Origin: JBAXGW01 sp037139195
Lineage (GTDB): Bacteria > Bacteroidota > Bacteroidia > Bacteroidales > JAHJDW01
Assembly (NCBI GenBank): GCA_037139195.1
Contig: JBAXGW010000012.1
Location: 1-64,000 of the forward strand
Length of the DNA: 64,000 nucleotides
Direction of reading: 5' to 3'
In this document: positions 45,764-53,697 of the stretch, piece after piece
Position numbering within the stretch: the first letter of the stretch is position 1
How the letters are laid out: each line of letters starts with the position of its first letter
The notes under the pieces: model-generated
The model's input: only the letters and a program-made list of their open reading frames with translations
What the model was told of the DNA's origin: nothing
The model's database searches: none
Program-made: the position numbers and the translations under genes

Positions 45764-46736
45764 TAAAAGGTTTTTTTGAATCAATTGATTTGTTTACCCC
45801 AAATAATAAAAGCAGGCATAATGTTAAAAATAATAATACATAATTATTGTTTGAGTTTGAAAAAAACACAATGCCAAATAATAAAAGATTAGCACAAATT
45901 GCGTATATCACAGTCTTTTGATGACTAAACCCAAATTGAACAATTCTTTGATATGCATGTTTTTTATGCGCTTCGCTAAGTTTTTCTTTGTTTAAAAATC
46001 TTCGAAATAGAGTAAAGGTAGCATCGAACCAAAATAATGAGGATAAAATTAAGCTATTGAAAATTGAGAATTGCCCCGTATTATTATAAAAAATTGCAAT
46101 TACAATGATTGAAAAGCCCAGTAATGTGCTTCCAATATCACCCATGAACATTTTAGCTTTATCCCAATTCCAAGGTAAAAATCCTAAAACCGACATTGCC
46201 AAAATGAGCAAAAAACTGTCTCCAATGAAAAAGAATAAAGCTAAAGAAACAAAAACTGCTTCAGTTGCAGCATATCCGTCAATGCCATCAATAAAATTGA
46301 ATAGATTAATAAACCAAATTATTCCAACAAAAGCAATAATAGAGAGAATTATTCTATTTTCAATAATATAAAAACCTAAATCAATTTTTGTCATGCCTCC
46401 AATGAAGAATAGGGCGACAGCAGCTGCAAATGCTTGAACTATTAGTCGAGGTAAAGATTTTAAATTGTATATATCGTCAATAAAACTAATTCCTGAAACT
46501 AAACACCCCGACATTAAGGCATAGTATAGATTCGGATTAATTTTGTCGAAAAAATGAAGGTAGCTTATACCTAAAAACCAAGTTATGGCAATAGCAAGTC
46601 CGCCACCTCTTGGTGTTGGTATTACGTGAGAACTCCTTTCGTTCGGAATGTCAATCAACGATTTTTTTATAGCAGTTATCCGAACAAGGTAAGTCAATGC
46701 AAATGAAACAACTAATATTAAAGGATATAATATCAT
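45756..46736 (-). CDS. polyprenyl-phosphate glycosyl-1-phosphate transferase (WecA/WbpL-like)
   Basis: 326 residues, about ten spans. PTPRGGGLAIAI, FIDDIYNLKSLPR (catalytic Asp pair), NLFNFIDGIDGYA and MFMGDIGSTLLGF are the MraY/WecA motifs, and KKHAYQRIVQFG lies in the last cytoplasmic loop. It attaches the first sugar phosphate to undecaprenyl phosphate. Paired with a preceding epimerase/reductase, it resembles WbpV-WbpL, where the first sugar is a 6-deoxy-N-acetyl hexosamine (FucNAc or QuiNAc). Overlaps both neighbours. Confidence 0.86.
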   Translation of the reverse strand: MILYPLILVVSFALTYLVRITAIKKSLIDIPNERSSHVIPTPRGGGLAIAITWFLGISYLHFFDKINPNLYYALMSGCLVSGISFIDDIYNLKSLPRLIVQAFAAAVALFFIGGMTKIDLGFYIIENRIILSIIAFVGIIWFINLFNFIDGIDGYAATEAVFVSLALFFFIGDSFLLILAMSVLGFLPWNWDKAKMFMGDIGSTLLGFSIIVIAIFYNNTGQFSIFNSLILSSLFWFDATFTLFRRFLNKEKLSEAHKKHAYQRIVQFGFSHQKTVIYAICANLLLFGIVFFSNSNNNYVLLFLTLCLLLLFGVNKSIDSKKPFNG

Positions 46737-47656
46737 GTTTTTTTATTTTTATTATCTAAATAGTATTTTGTCATTTCAATTATACCCTGTTCTATGTTAT
46801 GTGTAGGGTTAAAACCTAAGATTTCAGTTGCTCTGGTATTATCAATAGTCAGCTCTCCGTATAGTTTGTTGAAAATATCTGGTTTTATTTTTTTTAATAT
46901 TGAAAGTAATGATTGTGGTATTGAAATTTGTTTGTCAGCTTTTTTCAATGATTTTGATATTTGAGAAATCAGCTCTTTTGTTGATATTGATTCATTATCA
47001 CATAATACAAATATATTTGATTGTTTATATAATATTGAAGCTTCAATAAACCCAATAAGGTTGTGAATATTTAGAAAAAATCTTTTGTTATTAGCGTTCT
47101 TAAAAGGAAGGGGTATTGATTTATCTGCAAAACCAATCAATTTCATCATGTTTCCTGGCGCATTTCCTCCTCCGTATAGCATTGATGGCCTTAAGATGAT
47201 AGTGTTGAATGCTTCATCAGAAAGAGTAAATAAAATTTTGTCAGCTTTTAATTTAGAGCTACCGTAAAGATTATTAGGGTTTTCTATAGATAAATCGGAT
47301 ATGTTCTCTGTTGAGCCATATACTGCTATTGTGCTTAATTGAATAAATGTTTTTACACCATTTTCTTTTGCTTTTTTTGCATTTAAAACGGCTAATTCGC
47401 AGTTTATCTTGTTATACAAATCATTGCTAGTTTCTTTTGGTTGATGAACAATAGCCGCACAATTTATAACAATATCAATATCTTTAAATGCATCAATAGG
47501 AATTTCGAAAAAGTCATTTAATATAATTTCGTTTTGATAATTGGTTTCTGATCTTGAAATTAATTTGATATTATAATTATTACGATGATAAGCAATAAAA
47601 CTCTTAGCAACAAAGCTGTCGCCTCCAATTATCAATATGTTTATATTTTCAACCAT
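46733..47656 (-). CDS. NAD-dependent epimerase/dehydratase (WbpV/WreQ-like 4-reductase)
   Basis: 307 residues. The Rossmann start is ILIIGGDSFVAKSF, and the catalytic Tyr-Lys pair lies in NNLYGSSKLKADKI. LRPSMLYGGGNAPGNM follows. Its partner is the WecA-like transferase 4 bases downstream (overlap), as in Pseudomonas wbpV-wbpL and Rhizobium wreQ-wreU. There it reduces a UDP-4-keto-6-deoxy sugar to the first sugar of the repeat. Family certain, precise reaction inferred from context. Confidence 0.75.
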   Translation of the reverse strand: MVENINILIIGGDSFVAKSFIAYHRNNYNIKLISRSETNYQNEIILNDFFEIPIDAFKDIDIVINCAAIVHQPKETSNDLYNKINCELAVLNAKKAKENGVKTFIQLSTIAVYGSTENISDLSIENPNNLYGSSKLKADKILFTLSDEAFNTIILRPSMLYGGGNAPGNMMKLIGFADKSIPLPFKNANNKRFFLNIHNLIGFIEASILYKQSNIFVLCDNESISTKELISQISKSLKKADKQISIPQSLLSILKKIKPDIFNKLYGELTIDNTRATEILGFNPTHNIEQGIIEMTKYYLDNKNKKT

Positions 47657-48408
47657 TAATTATTCTTAAAAAATTGAGTTAATTTTGGCAGCAATCGATA
47701 TAATGGATAAAAGAAAGAGACCTTTATTTTGTTTTCTTTAAAAGCCTTATAACACTCAATATTTTGAGCGTATATGTTTTTAAAGCTTTTATTTGTAGCA
47801 CCTCCAAGTCGCATTTTAATTATTGCCATTGGTAAATAGCATGATGAAATTGCCTGTTTTTCAAGAAATCTTAGCATTAACTCAAAGTCAGCTGCTAATT
47901 TGTAATTTAAAGAAAAATATCCGTAGCAATTATAAATTTCTTTTTTTACAAAAAAAGTTGGGTGAGCTGGATGCCATCCTTTTCTAAATGAGCCTTTTGT
48001 AAAAGTGTTAGATTTCCAATACCGAACTTGTTTATCGGTATTATCTGGGTCAACATAAATTAAGTCGGCAAATAAACTGTCTGTTTTGTTTTTGCTTAAA
48101 GTATCAACAATTTCCTGAATTATATTGTTATTAACATAGAAATCATCAGAATTTAAAACTGCAAGATAATCACCTGTTGCCATTTTTAAACCTTTGTTCA
48201 TGGCATCATATATTCCATTATCGGGTTCGCTAACAAATTTTGTTATCCTCTCGCCATAAGATTCTATGATTGCTAATGTTTTGTCTTTAGAATAACCGTC
48301 GATTATAATATATTCAATGTTTTTATAAGTCTGATTTATAACAGACTCTATAGCTGATTTTATATATTTTTCGCTGTTATAGCAGACGGTTATAATGCTA
48401 ATTTTCAA
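47656..48408 (-). CDS. glycosyltransferase family 2
   Basis: 250 residues, GT-A fold. ISIITVCYNSEKYIKSAIESV at the N-terminus, IDGYSKDKT, DNGIYDAMNKGLKMATGDYLAVLNSDD (D-x-D-like metal site) and HPAHPTFFVKKEIY. No membrane span. It adds one sugar to the lipid-linked repeat at the inner face of the membrane. Donor and linkage cannot be read. Shares one base with the next gene. Confidence 0.85.
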   Translation of the reverse strand: MKISIITVCYNSEKYIKSAIESVINQTYKNIEYIIIDGYSKDKTLAIIESYGERITKFVSEPDNGIYDAMNKGLKMATGDYLAVLNSDDFYVNNNIIQEIVDTLSKNKTDSLFADLIYVDPDNTDKQVRYWKSNTFTKGSFRKGWHPAHPTFFVKKEIYNCYGYFSLNYKLAADFELMLRFLEKQAISSCYLPMAIIKMRLGGATNKSFKNIYAQNIECYKAFKENKIKVSFFYPLYRLLPKLTQFFKNN

Positions 48409-48418
48409 TTGGTATAAA

Positions 48419-49501
48419 TTAATATTTATTAAGAGTATCTATTACTTTTTCAATGTCATTTTCAGTATGATAATAAGAAATTGGCAAACTTAATGTTGTT
48501 TTATGAATTTCTTCCGATATAGGATAATTACCATCGAAAATGCCTTTCATTGCAACTTGTTTATGGGGAGCAATAGGGTAGTGAATTTCGGTTTTAATAT
48601 CATTTTTTAATAAATAGTCTTTTAAATTGTCTCTGTCGTTATGACGAATATTGAAGATATGGTAAACGTCAAAAAAATCTTCTTGAACAACAGGTTTTAT
48701 AAAATCATTTTTCAAATTATTGATATAGAGGTTTGCCAATTTGCGTTTATGAGTATTTATTTCATCCAGTTTTCTTAACTTTATAGAAAGAAAGCCTGCT
48801 TGAATTTCATCTAAACGAGAATTAAACCCCACTAATTCGTTAACATACTTAACGGATGAACCATAATTTCGAAGTTTTTTTATTGTGTCAAAAAGCTCTT
48901 TTTTATTGGTTGTCATTGCACCAGCATCACCAATTGCACCTAAATTCTTGGTTGGATAAAAACTAAAACAACCAAAATCACCAAATGTTCCCGTCTTAAT
49001 ATCTTTAAATTTTGCCCCATGAGATTGGGCACAATCCTCAATTAGTTTTAAATTGTTTTTGTTGCAAATTTCAATTATTTCGTCCATCTGACAAGCTTTT
49101 CCATACAAATGAACAACTAAAACTGCTTTTGTGTTTTTGTTAATTTTTTCTTCAATTTTTTTAGGATCAATATTGTATGTATTGATATCAGGCTCAACCA
49201 AGATAGGTTTTAATCCACAATTGATTACAGAAAGTATTGTTGCAATGTAAGTGTTTGACGGAACAATAACTTCACCGCCTTTCTCAAAGTCAAATGCTTT
49301 TAAGGCGAGAAATAGTGCATCAAGACCTGATGCAACGCCTAAGCAATTTTTGCTGTTGCAATAAGCTGCAAACTCATTTTCAAAACTACTAACATTGTTG
49401 CCTAAAACATACCAACCACTTTCAAGAGTTTGGTGAAACGACTTTTCAAACTCTTCGAAAAAAGGTTTGTTTAATTTTCCTAGATTTTCGTATTCTATCA
49501 T
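48419..49501 (-). CDS. DegT/DnrJ/EryC1/StrS aminotransferase (FdtB-like)
   Basis: 360 residues. PLP aminotransferase: GVASGLDALFLALKAF, VIVPSNTYIATI, VHLYGKACQM, LIEDCAQSHGA and FSFYPTKNLGAIGDAGAM, with the Schiff-base Lys in YPTK. Directly after a WxcM/FdtA-type 3,4-ketoisomerase (4-base overlap), so it probably forms a 3-amino-3,6-dideoxyhexose (Fuc3N or Qui3N) on a dTDP sugar. Confidence 0.85.
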   Translation of the reverse strand: MIEYENLGKLNKPFFEEFEKSFHQTLESGWYVLGNNVSSFENEFAAYCNSKNCLGVASGLDALFLALKAFDFEKGGEVIVPSNTYIATILSVINCGLKPILVEPDINTYNIDPKKIEEKINKNTKAVLVVHLYGKACQMDEIIEICNKNNLKLIEDCAQSHGAKFKDIKTGTFGDFGCFSFYPTKNLGAIGDAGAMTTNKKELFDTIKKLRNYGSSVKYVNELVGFNSRLDEIQAGFLSIKLRKLDEINTHKRKLANLYINNLKNDFIKPVVQEDFFDVYHIFNIRHNDRDNLKDYLLKNDIKTEIHYPIAPHKQVAMKGIFDGNYPISEEIHKTTLSLPISYYHTENDIEKVIDTLNKY

Positions 49502-49863
49502 TTGTAATTTTCAAATATATAATCCTGTTCTTCGTAAAATTCGGAGGCAAAAACCATGAGAATTGCATCATTACTGAAATTATGCATTTGGTGCCAGTCT
49601 TTAGGTTCTAAAATTAAACACTTAGAAGGAGTGTCAAGAATAAATTCTTCTTTTGTTTCATTGTCGTTATTAGAAATTATACAACTGCCTTTAATGCATA
49701 TAGCAGCTTGTATAGTTTTATGATGTCGATGTCCTCCTCTTATTGAATCATCAACTCCATAAATGTAAAACACGCGCTTTATATCAAACGGCAGTACTTT
49801 TTCTATTACAGTGAGGTTTCCTCTTTTATCAGTAAAGGTTTTTAAATTTAATATATATGCCAT
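49498..49863 (-). CDS. sugar 3,4-ketoisomerase (FdtA/QdtA-like, WxcM domain)
   Basis: 121 residues, one cupin domain. FTDKRGNLTVIEK, FYIYGVDDSIRGGHRHHKTIQAAICIKG and PKDWHQMHNF hold the conserved His residues of the family. It converts dTDP-4-keto-6-deoxyglucose to the 3-keto isomer for the aminotransferase that follows. FdtA or QdtA cannot be told apart from the sequence alone. No rmlA/rmlB and no N-acetyltransferase are in the window. Confidence 0.85.
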   Translation of the reverse strand: MAYILNLKTFTDKRGNLTVIEKVLPFDIKRVFYIYGVDDSIRGGHRHHKTIQAAICIKGSCIISNNDNETKEEFILDTPSKCLILEPKDWHQMHNFSNDAILMVFASEFYEEQDYIFENYK

Positions 49864-49907
49864 TTGGTTATATTGTTGATTAATTTGAGTTGCTATTTTG
49901 TTTTAAA

Positions 49908-50894
49908 TTAGTTACTTACGTGTGCGTAAAGATTATATCTAGTAACAAGTTTAATAAGTACTTTTAATTTGTTTTTCAGCCCCTTGCTTTCCATTAACGA
50001 AAAAGGTCTTAGGCTTTCTTTAAAATCAGAATCAATTGTTTTAATTTGCTTTAATGAGTTGTCAAGTTCCTTAACATAATCAAAATAGATGATTTTCGAA
50101 ATTGATTTTGGGATTTTAAACCAACCAAAATCCACTAAATTGTTTTTGTAAAATCTCACATAATGAAAATGATAAAATACAACTTCAAAAGTACGCAAAT
50201 CTTGTTTTGTTTTCAAAAAAAGTCGTAAATCTTTTTTTTCGAAAAATTTATATTGCTCAACATTCCAAGGGGCAACACCACCGCCAAGATTAACTAATTC
50301 ATGAACACCTTTGAAACGGGAAGTCCAATCATCTAAATATTTTTGGTCGCCAAATTTGCCATCTTCATATCTGTCAAAGCACCATTCAATGCATGCATTT
50401 CTCCACCAATTTAATACTTTTAAGCCTTCTTCGTTATTTTTAAAAGTAATAAACTGAACGCAATATTTTCCTGCTTTTTCTAGTCGATTATTGGATTTTG
50501 AATAACGATGTTCTGTAATTAAAACCGATTTATCGCCCATTTCGTCAAAAAGTGGTTTTGGTGAACTATAAAAAAACAAATCAGCATCAATATAAGTGCA
50601 ATTTTCGGCTTTGTAGTTGTCAAGCACATACTTTATAGTTGACGAAGTGCAAGTCCAACAATATTCTGCTATTGATCTACTTGGTTTAACTGCTAGTAAA
50701 TCTTCGCTTTCAAAATCTTTTAAAGAAATTACAGTAACTTTTTCGAGTGCAAGATTGTTTAGAATTGAGTATGCTTTTTCATCAAAAGCAAATATATACA
50801 AATGAAAATTGTTGCAATGCAGTTTCAATGAATTGTACATTGCTAAACCCCTAGTTAGGTAGTTTGAATCGAATAGCGTGCAGAAATTATACAT
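49908..50894 (-). CDS. glycosyltransferase (GT8-like)
   Basis: 328 residues. NFCTLFDSNYLTRGLAMYNSL at the N-terminus, YIDADLFFYSSP (the DxD metal and nucleotide-sugar motif) near residue 100, and FGDQKYLDDW plus NLGGGVAPWNVEQ, as in GT8-like nucleotide-diphospho-sugar transferases. Cytoplasmic. Overlaps the following methyltransferase start by 8 bases. Confidence 0.75.
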   Translation of the reverse strand: MYNFCTLFDSNYLTRGLAMYNSLKLHCNNFHLYIFAFDEKAYSILNNLALEKVTVISLKDFESEDLLAVKPSRSIAEYCWTCTSSTIKYVLDNYKAENCTYIDADLFFYSSPKPLFDEMGDKSVLITEHRYSKSNNRLEKAGKYCVQFITFKNNEEGLKVLNWWRNACIEWCFDRYEDGKFGDQKYLDDWTSRFKGVHELVNLGGGVAPWNVEQYKFFEKKDLRLFLKTKQDLRTFEVVFYHFHYVRFYKNNLVDFGWFKIPKSISKIIYFDYVKELDNSLKQIKTIDSDFKESLRPFSLMESKGLKNKLKVLIKLVTRYNLYAHVSN

Positions 50895-51612
50895 GGTTTA
50901 CTTTCTTTGCTAGAATAACGTTATCTAAATATAGGTCATTGTTTTTTGGAAGAATAAAACCAAGGAAAACACCTATGATATTTAATGGCACAATAAATAA
51001 TAGCGATAATACTTTGCTTGCGAAATTAAACGATGAAATTTTAAAAATATACATGTTTAGCAACTGAAAAATTACACTGATATTATTCGCTGTTTTTTGC
51101 GCTTTAATAATTTCAAATCCATTGTTTTGTAAAAGATATTCTAGTCCAAATGATGAATAGCGAGCATAATCATAAGGTTGCTCGTGCTCGTCCCACGCAA
51201 ATGGAACTGTTAGTAGTAGTTTGCCATTTGGAGTTAAAACTCTATTTATTTCTTTTAAAAATATTTCAGGATTAAAAACATGTTCAAGAACTTGATTGGT
51301 TACAACTGAATCAAATGTTTCGTTATCGAATGGGAAATTTACACCATCATAAAAAACATCTACTTTCGAATTTTCGTGATCGTGTCCGCTTGTTTCAATA
51401 TCCATTCCGATGTATTCAGAACTATTAAATAAATGCATATATGGTTTTTGTCCGCAGCCAACATCGAGTGTTTTTCCCGTAATTGATGGGCTTATTTTAT
51501 TAATGGCGGTATACAGATTTTTTCTGCTGATATAAAATGGGTTTATAAAAATGCCAATAATATTAGATGAAAATAAAAGGCCTGAAATCTTTTTCTTTAT
51601 AGTTTTTTTCAT
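50887..51612 (-). CDS. class I SAM-dependent methyltransferase
   Basis: 241 residues. LDVGCGQKPYMHLF (motif I), DSVVTNQVLEHVFNP and NRVLTPNGKLLLTVPFAW. In a polysaccharide operon, so it may methylate a sugar or an amino group of the repeat unit. A hydrophobic C-terminal stretch (LSLLFIVPLNIIGVFLGFIL) suggests membrane association. Confidence 0.82.
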   Translation of the reverse strand: MKKTIKKKISGLLFSSNIIGIFINPFYISRKNLYTAINKISPSITGKTLDVGCGQKPYMHLFNSSEYIGMDIETSGHDHENSKVDVFYDGVNFPFDNETFDSVVTNQVLEHVFNPEIFLKEINRVLTPNGKLLLTVPFAWDEHEQPYDYARYSSFGLEYLLQNNGFEIIKAQKTANNISVIFQLLNMYIFKISSFNFASKVLSLLFIVPLNIIGVFLGFILPKNNDLYLDNVILAKKVNHV

Positions 51613-51622
51613 GAATAGTAGT

Positions 51623-52408
51623 TTATTTCAATCTAAATAAAAATCCCTTAAAAACAGATTTTATATTTGATCTGTCGCTAGTTGTAAAATCGAAAACCAT
51701 ATCATAAGACGCTTTGAATTTTTCAAGAAAATGAGCTTCGTTAAAAAACCAACATGGATATGAGGCATTATAAATTTTAGGGTTTGCTTTTTGCAGCGTA
51801 ATTCTATCCTCTTCCTCTGAAAAATACGCAGTTCTATCAATGAAAATATATTTTGTTTTGTGTTTAAATACTTCTTCTAATAAATCATAAGGTTTTTCAA
51901 TGTATTGCAAAACGCTTGAGAAGATTATAATATCAGGTTTATTTTCTTTCAAACAATCCTCAATTGAAAAATAAAATTTTAAATTTTCATCAGCAAATAA
52001 CTCTTTCCCTTTTTCAACAAAATGCGATTGCTCAACAATATTCCAGCTAACTGCATCCAGCGAATTTAAAAACAGGCGATTTTGAAAGTATGTACTTCCA
52101 AGTGAACCTCCAAAATCAATCACATTTAGTTTTTTGTCGTTTTCCAATGCAACGGTCATTAATGCCGAAAGCAAGGGAAACGAATACTCTATTTTATCAA
52201 AAAGCACAGAGTCTCTTTCGCAAACTGCTTCGCCATTCTTAACTTTTAGCAGTGCGTTTTCAATCTTTTTCAATATCTTTTCCGAATCATATCCAATTGC
52301 CTTCTTTTGGGCATCATTCCATGTTTCGTAGTTACCACTCCAGCCATAAAATAAGCCTGTTAGTTTTCTGATTAGGATTGGGGGTAAAAATTCTTTAATT
52401 ATTTTCAT
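51623..52408 (-). CDS. TIGR04325-family methyltransferase
   Basis: 261 residues. NVIDFGGSLGSTYFQNRLFL, WNIVEQSHFVEKGKE, IIIFSSVLQYIEKPYDLLEE and YIFIDRTAYF are the recurring features of the putative methyltransferases called TIGR04325, found in surface-polysaccharide clusters. Function beyond that is unproven. Overlaps the next gene by 14 bases. Confidence 0.8.
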   Translation of the reverse strand: MKIIKEFLPPILIRKLTGLFYGWSGNYETWNDAQKKAIGYDSEKILKKIENALLKVKNGEAVCERDSVLFDKIEYSFPLLSALMTVALENDKKLNVIDFGGSLGSTYFQNRLFLNSLDAVSWNIVEQSHFVEKGKELFADENLKFYFSIEDCLKENKPDIIIFSSVLQYIEKPYDLLEEVFKHKTKYIFIDRTAYFSEEEDRITLQKANPKIYNASYPCWFFNEAHFLEKFKASYDMVFDFTTSDRSNIKSVFKGFLFRLK

Positions 52409-53624
52409 TAAGTTTTTTTATGAAAAGTTGATTAATGTATTTTGCTCTATTTTCAATTGTATGGTCTTTCAGTGTTCTTTCCTGTCCAGCTTTTGCAATT
52501 TTTCTTGCCTCTTCAGGATTTTTTAATAGCCAATTTACCTTTTCTATGCATTCATCAATGGTTTTATACGTTACTACCTCTTTTTCAGGTTCGAAAAGTT
52601 CGTTTAAATTATCTTTCCAGTCAGTTAGCAAACAAATACCAACACCTGTTGCTTCAAATAATCTAATGTTACCAGCACATTTTCTTGCTATTTCACCATG
52701 AATATTAAAACAAATATTGCTGTTTCTCAAAGCGGTAAACATTTCAATTCCGAAAATTGGAGGGTTAACAGATTGTCTTAGCTTTTTAGAGTAGTTTGAA
52801 ATTTTTGTTTTTCCATAATTTTCATTTTTCTTTAATAATGAGATGTTATTTATTATAAAGTTTAATCGAAATTTAAGGAGTAGATTAATAGTGAGTTGCA
52901 TGCTCTTTTTGAAAAATATTTTAGAATTCGATTCTAAATTTCCGAAAATTTGAATATTGATATTGCTTTCAATAAATTTTTGAATAAATTCAATTCTGCT
53001 TTTGTGAAAACCATAACCTGTATACAATGACCCAGTGAAAATTAAATCATACTTTGGAGCCGAATTGTCATCGCCAAGCATTTTTAATACAGAGTCATCG
53101 AAGCCATGATAAAGTAAATGAGTTTCTACTCCAAGTTTCATTAAATCTTTTTTAAAGCAAGGAGTGCAGGTAAACATCATGTCAACCGAAGAAAAGAATT
53201 CTGCTAATTTCGAATTGTAGGGAGCACATATATGGCTTACAATAAGTTTTATGGAGCCTACTTCCTTTTTAACAATGCTTGCCCATGATTTGTCCATTAG
53301 TTTCGAATCATCTATCCAAACAATATCGGGTTGATACGATTTTATTTGTTCAAAAACCAAATCTTTTAAACTGATATTTTGAGTAAGGAGGTGTTCTATT
53401 GCCCATCTGCTTTGTAAAATGTCGGCATTTGAAATTATATCAATAGCATCAACTCCTAGTTTTCGCAAATTTTTACTGTACGAATAAGCAATTTCAACCG
53501 AATCAGCTGTAAGATGTTCGTATTGCTCAATATATGAAGAATTATGGATTTCTGGAAATCGCAAATAGTAGTTTGTTAAGCATTCGCTATATATATTTGT
53601 GATTCGTAAAATTCGATAACTCAT
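52395..53624 (-). CDS. GT-B glycosyltransferase
   Basis: 409 residues. The N-terminal half binds acceptor (SYSKNLRKLGVDAIDI), the C-terminal half carries LIFTGSLYTGYG, NICFNIHGEIARKCAGNIRLFEATGVGICLLTDW (Glu of the E-x7-E-like donor site) and a long C-terminal helix. This matches the DUF3880-linked GT4-like enzymes of polysaccharide clusters. Cytoplasmic or membrane-associated. The donor cannot be read. Confidence 0.8.
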   Translation of the reverse strand: MSYRILRITNIYSECLTNYYLRFPEIHNSSYIEQYEHLTADSVEIAYSYSKNLRKLGVDAIDIISNADILQSRWAIEHLLTQNISLKDLVFEQIKSYQPDIVWIDDSKLMDKSWASIVKKEVGSIKLIVSHICAPYNSKLAEFFSSVDMMFTCTPCFKKDLMKLGVETHLLYHGFDDSVLKMLGDDNSAPKYDLIFTGSLYTGYGFHKSRIEFIQKFIESNINIQIFGNLESNSKIFFKKSMQLTINLLLKFRLNFIINNISLLKKNENYGKTKISNYSKKLRQSVNPPIFGIEMFTALRNSNICFNIHGEIARKCAGNIRLFEATGVGICLLTDWKDNLNELFEPEKEVVTYKTIDECIEKVNWLLKNPEEARKIAKAGQERTLKDHTIENRAKYINQLFIKKLNENN

Positions 53625-53697
53625 ATTTTTATTTTTAAGATTTATTTTATAAAGGTTAGCATTAAATATGAAATTTAATGCTAACCTTAAAGGTATA

